The position numbers and the translations under genes are program-made. Shown here one piece after another: positions 26,200 to 37,510 of a stretch of 64,000 bases of DNA. Under the pieces are notes generated by a model. It was not told the origin of the DNA. It saw only the letters and a program-made list of their open reading frames with translations, and made no database searches. Source of the DNA: Opisthorchis felineus (Eukaryota; Platyhelminthes; Trematoda; Opisthorchiida; Opisthorchiidae); the NCBI GenBank assembly GCA_004794785.1, contig SJOL01008821.1:801761-865760 (forward strand). Direction: 5' to 3'. How positions within the stretch are numbered: position 1 is the first letter of the stretch; each line of letters starts with the position of its first letter.

Positions 26200-27600
26200 A
26201 TGGTGTTCACAAAACCTGTAATGTATTGCAATACAGCACATTTATACGACAGCATGAACGACGTGACCTAACTCAGCCAAGCCGGCCGAGGCTGGAGACC
26301 CCGAGGGATAGCTAAAACGAACAGTAAATGTTACCATGGCCCTGCATATGGGCTTTCCCCTGAAATAGACCAGCACCCTAGATAGAAGTGTAAAGTAATC
26401 GGTATCTTATGGAGATTTTTAAAAGTTACCACCTAGTATGGGAGGCTGGTGCATATAGGACCACACTGGAACAGGCACTTGGTCAAATTTGTTAATTCAG
26501 CTTCCCATTGGAGAAACGTCTTCGGGGTATTGGAGAATGTTGTAATCAGGGGGGTGACAAATGGCCATATCGCATGATTTCCGCACTGGGTTACTGAAGG
26601 TTCATGTGTATCCATGTCATTTTCACCATGTTTCATGAGAGTAAGATAGAATTATCCATTTCATCTGGAGTGAGTGCCCCTGATATTTAATGTTCGCCTA
26701 CCGTGATTTAAAGATAGCAGTGCAACAAGATGAACTCGTACAGCAGTCGGCTGATCCTAACATCTAGATTATTAGAAACGTGCTCTTAATATACAGCTGA
26801 CATATGAAAATATTTGACAGCTCTAAGTAATATTTTTTTAAACAATTTCAGCAAACTGCACATCAGTATGGGAGATTCTTAATTTTCCCGGAGAATTAAC
26901 TCGGTTATCAGTCACCGATACCTTTGGATAATAGGTGGAGCTGCATTTAGAGTCATAATTTCTACGTAAAACGAGAATTCGTTCCGAGTTAGTTATTGCT
27001 GCGTGCATAAATTGTGTCGAAAGTTTGTTATACCCGTCTCGTAGCAGCTGACAGATACTTCACCGCAAAAGAGGTCAAACATTAAGAAAACGATTTTGCA
27101 ACTGGAGAAAAGGTCGGCTGAATCAGCCAATTCCAATAGATCATCTTTATTTGCATTTTATTGTACAAAGCGTTCTCTCCTCGTATAGACAATTTAGGAA
27201 ATATCCAAAGCATGTTATCGACAGGAATACTTCTCCTGTTCGAAGGGTAACAAGTATGAGCCGAATCACACGCTTTCCGCAGAGGTAGTGAGATTCCACC
27301 TGTATCCGAGAATTTTTTTAAGGCTTTTATGAAAGCGGGGTGGAATTTTCCGTCCCGTCTGGGGTGAACCTTCCAGATATTTAATACTCATGCATACCCG
27401 TGACACCCACTTACTGGAGCGATATGGTGAGCCTGTGCCACGGTCGTCAGCCCCGTCACCCAGGTTATCAGGAAATAGTGCTATTTTCAACTGGCTAAAG
27501 CTAAATAAACGTGGAGAAATGTGGCACACTATTCATAAGGTTGCTGAAAACTCTTCGTGTGCAGATGAAAGTATTTGTCGAAATAATAGTAATTATTCGA
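26200..27600. other. Intergenic, nothing recognised
   Basis: No gene is supported. The sequence AAGGTTGCTGAAAACTCTTCG at about 27537-27557 is the tail of the hammerhead repeat family without the ribozyme. Confidence 0.4.
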
Positions 27601-27699
27601 CAGTGCCTAGCTGCCAGGCCCCCCGAGGAAAGACAGATTGCCCACGGACTTTCTGGTCAGTAAGTTCGCGACTAAACGACTGAGCTATCTCGACCGACG
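27601..27699 (-). repeat. tRNA-derived SINE, partial head
   Basis: On the minus strand it starts GTCGAGATAGCTCAGTCG (A-box) followed by TTACTGACCAGAAAGTCC, the same order as the SINE at 34857-35260. The B-box region is degraded and the body is truncated. Confidence 0.6.
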
Positions 27700-28029
27700 G
27701 GTTAGTGTGTAAGCTGTACGTATGAACTGATAAGGGATAGCACCTGCATACGGGTCAAGGAAAGAGTGGAGTTCGTTCTTGGAAGGCCAGAAAGTGTCCC
27801 CTCTTTGGATCTGGGATATTTGTTTCCTCTAGGGCTAACTGGACTGCTACGAAATTCCATGATTGAAAAACGGACTCGTCGTGGAGATGTTACCTTTGGA
27901 GCAGGGATAATGGTAGTGAATTCTATCTGAATAATCAATTACGGTAAACCTCTCACCTGTGATGCCCTTTAGCCAAATGTTCAGCGTGAAGGCTGCATCA
28001 GGGCTGGCCTGATATTCAAGGTATCAAAA

Positions 28030-28100
28030 TTTGTTCCTTGTAAGTCGTACCAAAAGACCGGTGAAATCCCACCTTGTCTGGGACTTATAAGATAGGCGTA
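28030..28100 (-). repeat. Possible very old hammerhead-module relic
   Basis: The minus strand reads GACTACGCCTAT, then CTTATAA in the place of CTGATGA, a GTCCCA...TGGGAT hairpin, and ACCGGTC. The spacing matches the family, but two of the three core boxes are destroyed. Confidence 0.35.
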
Positions 28101-28314
28101 GTCTCCAAGGTTGGATCAATGTTTTTTTCTTAATTGGGCACAGGTTGGTACACGTATTGCATTTACAACCGATTCACACATGAAGTTGATGCAAAAGAAA
28201 CATCTCACCAAATCTCTCATTTATGCTGCTCAGCAATTGGTGCCCAAGAATAATTTCTGAAACAAGACAAGTCAACTGGTTCTTCAAAGAGACAGACTGA
28301 AAGCAGGCAGAAAA

Positions 28315-28580
28315 CTATTCATAGGATTGCTGAAAACTCTTCGACAGCCCATGACCAGTTCGCCCTTCTTGGGGCGCACCAGGTAGTTGGGTAGGTGCAG
28401 TACCCGGGCTCCCCTCAATCTTATGTTCTCCTTGAGCTCAAATTGCACGAAATCCGGTCTGCATACCACTTTGGTTTTCATGGGGCTCAGCTGAATCCAA
28501 GCTGGAGAATACTATAAACGAGGGATTCAGGTGGGATTCAAGTGAGTCTCCCGTGAAAACCAAATTACTATGAAATGAGT
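28315..28580 (-). repeat. Hammerhead-bearing foldback repeat, decayed copy
   Basis: Tail (28325-28345), ribozyme region (28346-28402), linker, and both arms (28470-28500 TTTGGTTTTCATGGGGCTCA; 28535-28570 GTGAGTCTCCCGTGAAAACC) are present on the minus strand in the family order. CTGATGA is altered to a CTGGTGC-like sequence with an adjacent insertion, and GAAA is GAAC, so the ribozyme is dead. Confidence 0.7.
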
Positions 28581-28596
28581 GTATTAGATTGACAGC

Positions 28597-28881
28597 ATGT
28601 TCATGGCATATCAAAAGTGGCTGCACGTATCCGGCAAAATGTTCTGTAGTGGTTCGAATACATGCTTCGAAAATCGGATGATTAACATACGAAGATTTTT
28701 AACCCAAGCCCGTGCCGAAGTTGGCGTTCCCGCCGAAAGTAGCAACTGGATCATCGATGACAACCTACAGGAAAATATAAATGAGACTAGACTTCTTTAC
28801 AAGGATTACTGGTATCTTTCGCGGCAACAATTTTGCTTCTTTCGTGCTGGTAATCTACAACCTCAACTGAGATTTCGTCCT
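28597..28881 (+). CDS. Candidate exon, unknown protein
   Basis: An open stretch starting at ATG 28597 ends at a consensus donor (CGTCCT|GTAAGT) in phase 0. It contains AEVGVPAESSNWIIDDNLQE. It starts directly at the end of the foldback repeat, and no partner exon was identified. Unrecognised; could be a real 5' exon or a chance frame. Confidence 0.28.
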
Positions 28882-29642
28882 GTAAGTGAAGCCAATATGT
28901 GCTGAAAAGCCGAGGAGTACTGAACAGCCGTTTCATCCTTATTGGGAATCATCAGCCTCATTACCATTTGTTCAGGAGTGCCCATAGCACCGCAAGTATT
29001 TGCCTAGCTGCTTCCAACAAAGTTTTCAAAGATCCAAATGGCTTTGCTTACCGTGAGGGCTTGTAAATAAGCGAAGCTTTCAGTCCGTCGGAGCTCACAG
29101 GGAAGATGTAGGCAAATTCGCTAGATTCAAGGATCGGATAAACACAACTCACGTTAGGGGTATGAATCAAAGTGTAATAGAAATTTGTGCTTCCGTCGAG
29201 CGCTGTGCTTCTTTATGTTTTTCTATGGATCTGAATACCTGTTTGGACGACTTGCAAGAAGTTTACAAGGCTACCAGAACACGCTAAAATGGGAGTGATA
29301 AGACATTTCTGGCCATACGTTCAGGAGCTAGAAACGTTTAGGCTTCAGCCGAATGAGTCAAACGATGCATATCGTCCCTCTGTCCAAAGGGGAGCAAGGC
29401 TGGTGCTGTGGCACCACCAAATCTTCCTTTCAGTGTCCAGGAACGCCTACCGCCTCATAAACACAAACCCTCTACCTACTGCCACTATGATACTCCCACT
29501 AACCAGGTTGGCGTATCCGTTGATATCCTATTTAAACTAGCTGAAGTGACAGCTACAAGGAAGTAAAACCAGTAAAACTGGTTCCGGAGTGAAGCGATGA
29601 AATGTATATTTACAACTAAGAAGAACAATCATTTCTATGTTT

Positions 29643-29831
29643 TCAAGTGTACCGAAATATAACATCCTTCTTGGATGCGATCACTTGAACTTCCAGTTTG
29701 ACTATGCACCTGAGGAGATGTGATAGCATTTCTTCAGAGTAGCCAATAAGAAAATGAGCTTCAGTGGGTTGAACGCGACTGGATAAAAGGAAGGCGATGC
29801 GAACGACGTTCCATTGCCGCTTAATGATAAC
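29643..29831 (-). CDS. MRPS24: MRPS24 exon 2
   Basis: 62 codons plus TGA. The FLIGYSEEMLSHLLRC segment is the hallmark C-terminal block of the family. The acceptor AG is at 29833-29832 on the minus strand. Confidence 0.9.
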   Translation of the reverse strand, partial: VIIKRQWNVVRIAFLLSSRVQPTEAHFLIGYSEEMLSHLLRCIVKLEVQVIASKKDVIFRYT

Positions 29832-32800
29832 CTGAAAGAGGCAAACAAAAAGATAGGATAACTATAAAAGGCCGAAACATTCGTACCAGAGAGAGATTTA
29901 CACAACAATGCTAATATTTAGGTGATGAGAGCAGGAAGAATGAAAGTTGGGGTGAAAGCGGTGACAAGGCGAGATTCGTGGTACGAATTCACTAAACTTT
30001 CTGTTGAAAAATAAGAGGTTAAACGTGTTGTCGCATCCACGAGTGATCAACCAGCGACCTTATTTCAATCAAATATAGCCCGCAGTTGGTTTCGGTCGAA
30101 AACCTCGTATTAAACCCAGCATTTTGAGTCCAAGTTAATTCCTTGCTCGATGAGCACGGTCAAAATGTGCATTGGATGGTACCATTCACACACACATACA
30201 CCGTTAGAGGCACGGTTGTAGGGTCGCGACCACTATATTATTGGACCATGTCACCTTGTCCTCATGGTCGGACTTGAGACAGTATCTGGAGGTATATGGC
30301 TTGGAAGGTCCGTTGCTTGAGTTTAAAACTCTATCAGAAGTGTGATATAGGCAATCAAGGGGTTGAGAGTCCTTGCATTACAAGTTCCAGTTGTCCGACA
30401 GGCTGGAGGTAGAATTGTACCGTTCTAAGGAAGCTGACACGTGGTTTGGTTCATTCATGCAACTGACAGCTTTATATATTTTTGGCACCAGAAATTTTCC
30501 CGTAATCAAAATAAACAAGTCCTGCATAATCCGATCACCCGAAGTTGTATGTGATCGTTTAAGATCAAGATGAGGTTCCAAAAGGACAGAAATGGTGTAA
30601 GGTGACTTCTTTCGTACAGTTCCACGAGACTGTGTCTCAGGATCATTCACTTAGTCGAGTGGACAACTGCCGCCTCCCTGGATGGGGACCCCGGAACTCA
30701 ACTCACCAATGACTAGTGATCCTGGCAAAAATGGCCCAATCGCGCAGCCAGTGGCGCTCGTGCACCGAAGCTATCGCCTTCAATGCGTAGCTACCCAATT
30801 CCTGAACTAACCAAACATGCCATCGCTTCCAAGGCTTGGCCGTATCTCTCGCACTCTCCCACTTTCCAGTAATCGAAACTGTAGCAGCTGGAACCAATGT
30901 GCCTATGGCACACGGTTTATAGCTGATAAATTGAATTTATTTATTTATTACTCACTTTAACCAAACTATGTAGAACACGAGACAGTCACAAGGGTAGGTT
31001 GTGACAAGTTCGTGTCAAGCAAACAAAGCCACGGAAGCCACATACAAGGCCCGACACTACAGTACTTTGGTTGCCTAATGACCCCCAGTAAAGACTTCAT
31101 CCCTAATACGACCGTGCGGCTTCGCACGGCACTCAAACTCCTCAAGCTAATCATACTTCCTACTACTCTAATACAAGCGAAATCGCCTGGTTTCTATCGA
31201 AGTTGTAATAGAGAGCAGTACTTGATGAACCCTAACAAGCAGCCATAGTGATAGGCAGTAAGGTTAGATTACGGTCTGGTCTACTTGATGTTTGTGTACT
31301 TCACCCCCCCACAGCATCTAGTTAGATAAGCCCCGGAAAAAAAAACAGAGAAAACCTGGGATTTGAAACAGTGCCAGATGCTGCCCAGGACAGGATTTTG
31401 ACATCGGTTGGCTGGTGCGCCAGACCACTGATTCAAAAAAAATAGTCATGAAGGTAGACTCCATAAGTCACAACTTTTCAGAAAAGAATATTGTCTAAAG
31501 AAAATTCTTCTTCCTACTGACAAGGGTGATTAAGAAGTTCGATGCAACTAACCACTTCATTCAACATCACACTTTCTGTGTATTGCACTAATTATTTCCA
31601 ACCTACTGCAGCGCGAAAATGAAAGGTATATTTCTCCAGTCTGCTTTAACCGCTCCAAGTAAATGAGCAACGTCTGTCTTGCTTTGTGGGTAGATCGGCG
31701 AACCTAAATTGCCAACACTCTAACCAGAAAAAGTAGGTGCGGTGTGTTGTAGAACCCCATACACAAGAAAGAAACATGATGCATCTGTACGCGTTCCGAG
31801 CTGAATTAGGAAAGCTTAATCTCTTAGTGTTTTATACTTTAAAATCGGAAATATTGGATCGCCATGGCACCATTAGGATGGCACTGAGTAAAGACAGTAA
31901 GAACGCTCTACTGAGAGTGGAACGGACAGCTATTCGAGCTGCTCGAGTCCAACAAATCCGGCGGACAAAGATGAAAGAAAGGAAACTTGGTCGGTGTATT
32001 TGTCATTCCATTCAGATCTTGACGATCCGGTATTATTTCTCTTTCTATGGGTTACACGAGAACTATCACCAAAGGGATAGCACAAGTGAATGCTCAGTTC
32101 TCGTTCATCTATAACTGTGACACTAACAAAGACCACTTTAGTTTATATTTAATAGCCTTCTTCGGATAAAAAATAAACACACTGATTCTAACCCAAATGG
32201 ACAAAGTAAATTTGGAGTTACATTAAAAAGAATACAATGAACACATTGTTGAAAGTCGTACCCTATTGACCGCTGGACAAATGTCTATTTCAAAGAATTA
32301 AGAGTCCAGGACGCGAGGCATTCCAAATCTCCTTGGTGGGGCGAATCACTGTATGTTTCTACAAAAGCTGCTTAATTCAGTCTTCCACCTAACCATGATG
32401 ATAAGAATTGCCCTTTTCACACAGCACATAATTTGCATACAGAAACACGCTTATTTTTCCGGACCCACGTAAACCAAGGAGTCCAGGACCTGCCCTAGTT
32501 AAGTAAATTCTATAAGACTGCACAGCGGTTTCCTCGAAGCTTATTTGTAGACCGAGTTTGCCCCGTTAAATTGGCAACCAAGCCTTTGGCATGAGGTCCA
32601 CCAAGTCAACGAAAGTCCTAGCAACTGTTCAACAAGATTGGAATGAGTTGTTTCAGTTACTGAAAATTCACTTCAAGGTGCATCAAGCTCTAGTCGACTT
32701 GAATTGCTCAGGATTCGTCTGTTTATTAGCCCTGTCTTAGCCATGTTCAGTGATATCCCTTCAACACTCATACATTTTATGACGATACAACCTGTCTTCC

Positions 32801-33738
32801 TCTTACTTACTTCTCTCAGCTGGTCAACCATCAGGAGCAAACAATCAGCCCCCTGAACATTCATCAATTCAGTTGTTCATGTGAACTTGTTTACCGGTGC
32901 AACAATCGCCCCATTCAAGTTTCTTGGCCTCTCCTTGCACTTCACCATTCGTCGAACGTTAAGATATCCATCAGCCAACATAGTATTTACAGATTTCCAT
33001 TCTGCTTCCTGGTTTGTACGTAATTTCTCCAATCTTTTATTTTATCATTGCGGGTTGAGTCACTACTTTCGGTGCCTCTAGTCCACTGACAGCAAACCGA
33101 GAGGTGTCCAGACGGAAACATGAAACCTTTATAAGGAATTCCAACTTCAGACCGATACACCTTTACGTTGCTATCCGGACACGTTAGGATCCCCCTCAGA
33201 CGATTTCAGGTATTTTATTAATACATTCACGAAAAATGCAGGAGGGTTTTATTATGATAAAGATACTTCTTTGTTTGGCAAAAGGTCGTACTGGTGATGT
33301 TCAGATAAATCATTCCAACATACCCTACGGACATACGACTAAAAGGATGTGAAAGTGAGGCACCAAAGAATTTTCACACAGTTGGGGTTTTAAGCCATCT
33401 TTGAAAGTAAACTGAGGGCGAAAAGAAATTCGGAAATGACGTACCTCACTTTCAACGGTCACTGGGAAAGTTCCACGAATAAATGCGCGAATGAGCTCAT
33501 CCTGGACAGTGATGTCCGATGTGTAGAGGGACTCATTTTCCAAGTTAGAAGTATTCCAGGAATTCCAAGATTTCATCAAACCAATCTGATGTGGCTTTTT
33601 TGCCTGTTCATATGTGAGCGGTATAGACTGATTTCGTGTGCGCCGAACGACACCAACTCGAGTATTTTTACAGACAAGCCTCGAAGAGTGAAAACTTCGA
33701 GCAACTCCCGTCAAAAAGTGTCGCCCGGGTAAGGTCAT
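29643..33738 (-). CDS. MRPS24: Mitochondrial ribosomal protein S24 (uS3m), two exons
   Basis: Join complement of 33738-33445 and 29831-29643, giving 160 residues (human protein 167). This is a component of the mitochondrial small ribosomal subunit. The N-terminus is a basic, acid-free presequence (MTLPGRHFLTGVARSFHSSR) followed by the family block PLTYEQAKKPHQIG and GTFPVTVESE. The second exon gives VIIKRQWN..., then AHFLIGYSEEMLSHLLRC and a basic C-terminus ending RYT. Exon 1 ends in phase 0 at GAG|GTACGT and exon 2 begins after TTTGCCTCTTTCAG. The 3613-bp intron holds the 3' end of an RTE-like LINE. The frame is intact, so the gene is probably functional. An in-frame upstream TTG is not needed; ATG at 33738 is the first Met. 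Confidence 0.92.
30651..30950 (+). mobile_element. RTE-like LINE, 3' end only
   Basis: This segment matches, in inverted orientation, 56250-56550, the region just 3' of the RT gene in the second LINE. Shared blocks include ACAACTGCCGCCTCCCTGGA, AATGGCCCAATCGC, CCAAGGCTTGG and GTTTATAGCTGATAAATTGA. It ends in ATTTATTTATTTATTAC, a simple-repeat tail typical of LINE 3' ends. It is a 5'-truncated insertion in the MRPS24 intron. Confidence 0.8.
30951..33444. other. Remainder of MRPS24 intron, no exon recognised
   Basis: Open frames of up to 125 codons (31737-32114, plus; contains RVERTAIRAARVQQIRRTKM) are unrecognised and lack a clear splice context. Confidence 0.4.
33445..33738 (-). CDS. MRPS24: MRPS24 exon 1
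   Basis: 98 codons from ATG at 33738. It carries the mitochondrial presequence and the YEQAKKPHQIG block, and ends with donor GAG|GTACGT. Confidence 0.9.
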
Positions 33739-34254
33739 GTTTACTGCCTGAATGTAGTCGGACAAACCACTATATCAGTAGTTCGAGATTGTCAAATTAA
33801 GTTTCGCAGACCAACTGGAACAAAAGGAACAGAACAGTGGATGGTTAAGGTAATGAAAACTACTGAAAACTGAGTCAGGGTTTCAAACTAACGTAACCCC
33901 GGCGTTGTTTTCTCCAAATATTGGGGTAAATTGACAACACAGACGTAAAAAGCAGTTTATTGTTGAAGGGCAATTTTAAAAATGTATTCGGATTGTAGCC
34001 GTTATCACTTCACACAGAGAGTTCGTGGGCTGTTGCTATACTCTTTCGCCGGCAAAAGTTTGAAGGGAAAAAGCACCTTGTTTGGTAGACACGAATGCGC
34101 CCATGGGAGGAGGCATATAAAGCCCTCATAAGGGGCCAGAATTCACCCTTCATCGTCAGACACTGTCACAGTTCCCAGCGATCAGCAGAATCAAGAACAG
34201 AGTTGAGATCAAGACGACCATTGCTGGTCATCAAAACGAGCGGCAAAGTTCCAG
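33739..34254. other. Upstream of MRPS24; possible promoter-like TATA on the plus strand
   Basis: No gene is recognised. CATATAAAG at about 34113-34121 on the plus strand resembles a TATA box, but what it would drive is unclear. Confidence 0.3.
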
Positions 34255-35755
34255 CACTTGTCATAAAGTGAAGATATGATGGCGAAGCCCAGCTTGATTC
34301 TCGTGAATGACTCTCCCGACGACGGACCAGCCTTCGTAGGATACCATCAGAGTATTTTGCAAGCTCCGGCCACTAGACTGATGCCCCGATGATTCTCGCA
34401 ATGTCCTTGAACCCTTTTTGAATACAGGAATCACAGTCGAGGCGCTCCATTCTATCGGTATTCTTTCCTCAGTCCAGGTGCTCTGTAGTAAAGTCGTCAG
34501 GATAGACAAGAGGGACTAACCACCTTCTTTCGAAGAGTAGACGCAATTGTTTTTGGATGGACTTACCAAAGTTGTCCCATCCTTCGGTATGCACTTCTAG
34601 GATGGGGACCGCGTGATCCGCAATGCGCCTGGTTGAAGATGCTGCAAGATATAGCTGCTAATCAATATCAATGGCGTTCATGTTGTCAGTTTCCATCCAG
34701 ATTGCCTGAATGAGTGTCTGGAAGTGTAGGCACCTCGGAATGATTGTAGCAAGCTAGCAGTAAGACCCTTCCCCGTCCACCTTTATTCATTTCCTCACCA
34801 CAAGGCTTTTAAATAAATCATGACTGTACGCCAGCGAAGCGTCAGTGTTGTGCTGTCCATGATGATGACGATGATGATGAACCACCTTCTTTGAAGCGTG
34901 TAGGGTAAAAACCGCCTGGTTTAGGTGCTCTGTTGCACTGAAGCGGTGAAATAGGACCCCGGACATCCGTTGACGACGGCGGATTGGTATCTACGTCCGA
35001 CTCGGGTTCATTCAGTCCTTCTAGATGGTGAGTTGATGAGACCCACCGTTCAAGACGACGTTTCTGTGAATGAATTGAGCATTCAGCTGTAGCATCCTTT
35101 CCGTGCCTAGCTGCCATGCCACCCAAAGGAAGCACGAGGGTCGTGATACTGCCAAGTTGCCCAAGCCTAGACAGGGAAAGTCGAGAGGCAGAGGTCGGGT
35201 TCGAAGCACGGACCTTCCGGTCAGTAAATTCGCGCTCTAAACACTGAGCCATCTCCCCCCGAATGAGTTCCCATCTTTTCTGGAGATCGTCTCACTGACA
35301 CCCATCCTCCTCGGATCAGTTGATCGGATTAGCTGGAACAGGGCGTAATTGTCCTTTGTTACAAAAGCCCTCCAGTTCTCAGACTTTTCCGATCCACCAG
35401 CGCTCTGTCAATCCTAAGGCTCTTCAATATTCGGTGTTTTAGGGCTCTGTGCGCGCTATCACAGTCGTTTGTTACTGGCATGTTTTTCTTGGCTCCAATG
35501 AGAGCTGCTGATTATGACGAGATACAGTGTTCGTCTAACTCTTGCTATGCTGTTGAGACAATGCTGACCAAGAGTGTGAAGAGACCTGAAATCCCCACTC
35601 AGAGTGGCCAATTCTCGCAGCCAGAAGTAAGACTGCTCTTCGTTGCCTTGAAATAACAACCTTGCAGCTTCACCGAGATTCACTTCTGACGCCACGAACG
35701 ATGCAAGTCGCTGAAGGCTGCTTGCACCTTGAGTACCAACACATTCCATTCATCT
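34255..35755 (-). mobile_element. RTE-like LINE fragment, interrupted by a SINE
   Basis: On the minus strand 35749-35459 corresponds to the region between endonuclease and RT in the better copy at 52-55 kb. The segment 34509-34261 encodes SASTVIPVFKKGSRTLRE and ENQAGLRHHIFTL, the first RT motifs, matching STVIPIFKKGTRTL and EKQAGFRPSRGCIDHIFTL. Between them lies the SINE at 34857-35260. Frames are broken and no endonuclease or YADD box is present. Confidence 0.78.
34857..35260 (-). repeat. tRNA-derived SINE with (CAT)n tail
   Basis: The minus-strand head reads GGGGGGAGATGGCTCAGTGT (A box) then TTACTGACCGGAAGGTCC and a B box GCTTCGAACCC. The body follows and a TTCATCATCATCATCGTCAT tail lies at about 34882-34857. 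A long open frame runs across it, but its first residues (MAQCLEREFTDRKVRASNPT) are simply the translated tRNA-like head, so it is not a gene. It is inserted in the LINE fragment. Confidence 0.8.
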
Positions 35756-36012
35756 GTTACAGTGCAATCACTGTTTGTGCAGCTACTAAGTCATATGAAC
35801 CGCCAACAAACTCAAGTGCTTCATTCTTAATTTCATAAGAGTACAAGACGATAGGGAATACTGAAGTAAAGCATTTCTCTTTGAGGTGCAGAACACATGC
35901 CGAAACATGGGACTAACTCCGATATCTCGTTTAGGGTTCTTTGTTTATAAATAATCGTTAAACAGCAAAACGACACCGTCCCCGTAACTCAACCTCATTA
36001 AACTCTTTCCAG

Positions 36013-36071
36013 ACGTGATTTTAACACCCATATTCATAAGCCCCTGGAGTGTGCACTGTATACCAAATTCG
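36013..36071 (+). CDS. Candidate small exon, unknown protein
   Basis: 59 bp lie between TTAAACTCTTTCCAG and TTCG|GTGAGT. The only frame open throughout (phase 2 in, 1 out) gives RDFNTHIHKPLECALYTKF. The splice signals are good, but the exon is too short to identify. Confidence 0.35.
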
Positions 36072-37006
36072 GTGAGTACTGAAAAAAGTAGAGAAGTGAC
36101 AACGCAGACAAACTCCATTAGTTTTCGTGAAGTTTCTGCACCATTCGTTGTACATCCTAATTCGACCGGAGATTTTGGGATAAAAAGTAGGGTGAGTGAG
36201 CTGAAACTTCATTGGCATCCCTCCCTGGAAAAAAGTATGCAGAAGAGCCAATCTACCCAAAAAAACCGAAGTCGAGGAACCCTGCGATTGTATGTCGGTG
36301 GTATGCGTGGCGCTGCTTAGACTCTTGGCGTAGAAATATCGTTGATGCATCTCATACCAAGCCGAAATCTTGTTTATGCTCTCGGACTTGTGTATCGTAC
36401 AGAAGTTAAACACAATGAAATGGTCGCACACAATATTCACAATATGAAGAACCCAGCACTCGCATTACGATAAGCGTGACACTTGTCCCCTGGTCAGAAC
36501 AATTGTTTCGGGCACTTTTTTTGAACAAGGACTCAACCACCGACTAGTCCCATTCTCTGGAACATGATTTTACTCACAACACGTGCGAACAACCTGGTCA
36601 AGGCAGAACACAGATTTCTCTCCATCTTTGAATAACGCCGGGTTAGGCTTATCTAGTCCAGCAACCCGATGGCGTTTTAAGTTAGGGCAATGAGATTTTG
36701 CTAGTGCGGCCTTCAATTATTTCGCTATAGCTGTGTCCCAAGCTGCATAACAATGAACTCCCAATTCCACTTACACAGGCTGCTTTTCATATACAGACAG
36801 CCTAAAGACCTGAGCCAAAGTTCTTCCAAACCAACTGTGGATTAAAACGATTGGGTGCATCTCCTCTAAAGGTTACATGGGTGGGAGATCTGTAGTCGTT
36901 GCCATGTGACCTCAAGTCAGTCTTGTACACCTTCAAAATGCTGCCTCATCCACTGGAGCGCCAAGTTAATAAGTAAGTCTTTAATCAGAGTGGCCCATGT
37001 TTTCAG

Positions 37007-37104
37007 GCTCCTGTTCACAAATTGTATGCACCCTATCCCGGAATGCAGGCCTCATACTGCCTCACCGCCACAGCAGGCACGTTATGGACAGTGATTCTCC
37101 GAAG
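37007..37104 (+). CDS. Candidate small exon, unknown protein
   Basis: 98 bp lie between CATGTTTTCAG and CCGAAG|GTACGT. Two frames are fully open, one giving APVHKLYAPYPGMQASYCLT, so the phase cannot be fixed from this window. Confidence 0.28.
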
Positions 37105-37510
37105 GTACGTGTTCACAAAAATTTGCGGATGGGAAACGGAAAGGAAGCTTATGAGCCGAAGCCCAGTAAGCAAGGTTGTACATCGCCAATACTTACAGAT
37201 AAATCAACCAAAATGGTACGCACCGCATACTACACCGCTGGCCCCGGGTGAGCCAATCGCCAAGCTCCGCGAACAGCTCAAGCCTTGAATCAACAGCCAA
37301 TGAACTCACCAGGGTTACAAAAGCCTCGCAATAAATCCTAGGCGCTCCATGACTGCCGAGCCTTAGAGGCACACCCAAAATTTCTCAGAAACCATTGTTC
37401 CAAAAAGGGAATATTTAATATAAGGTTTTAGCTAATTATTCGGGCCCTGAAAATCTCCCCACGCGGCCGCAGTTTTGTGGGAAGTTGTTTAAACGTACTC
37501 AAGGCCAACT

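Larger units (their letters stand above)
35756..37510. other. Mostly unassigned; two small candidate exons inside
   Basis: Apart from the candidate exons at 36013-36071 and 37007-37104 nothing was recognised. Confidence 0.4.

Noticed and set aside
31737..32114. 125-codon plus-strand ORF with a basic stretch
   Set aside because: No Met-supported start context, no clear splice sites and no family resemblance; it lies in the MRPS24 intron.
34857..35252. 136-codon minus-strand ORF
   Set aside because: It is the translation of a tRNA-derived SINE head, body and CAT-repeat tail.
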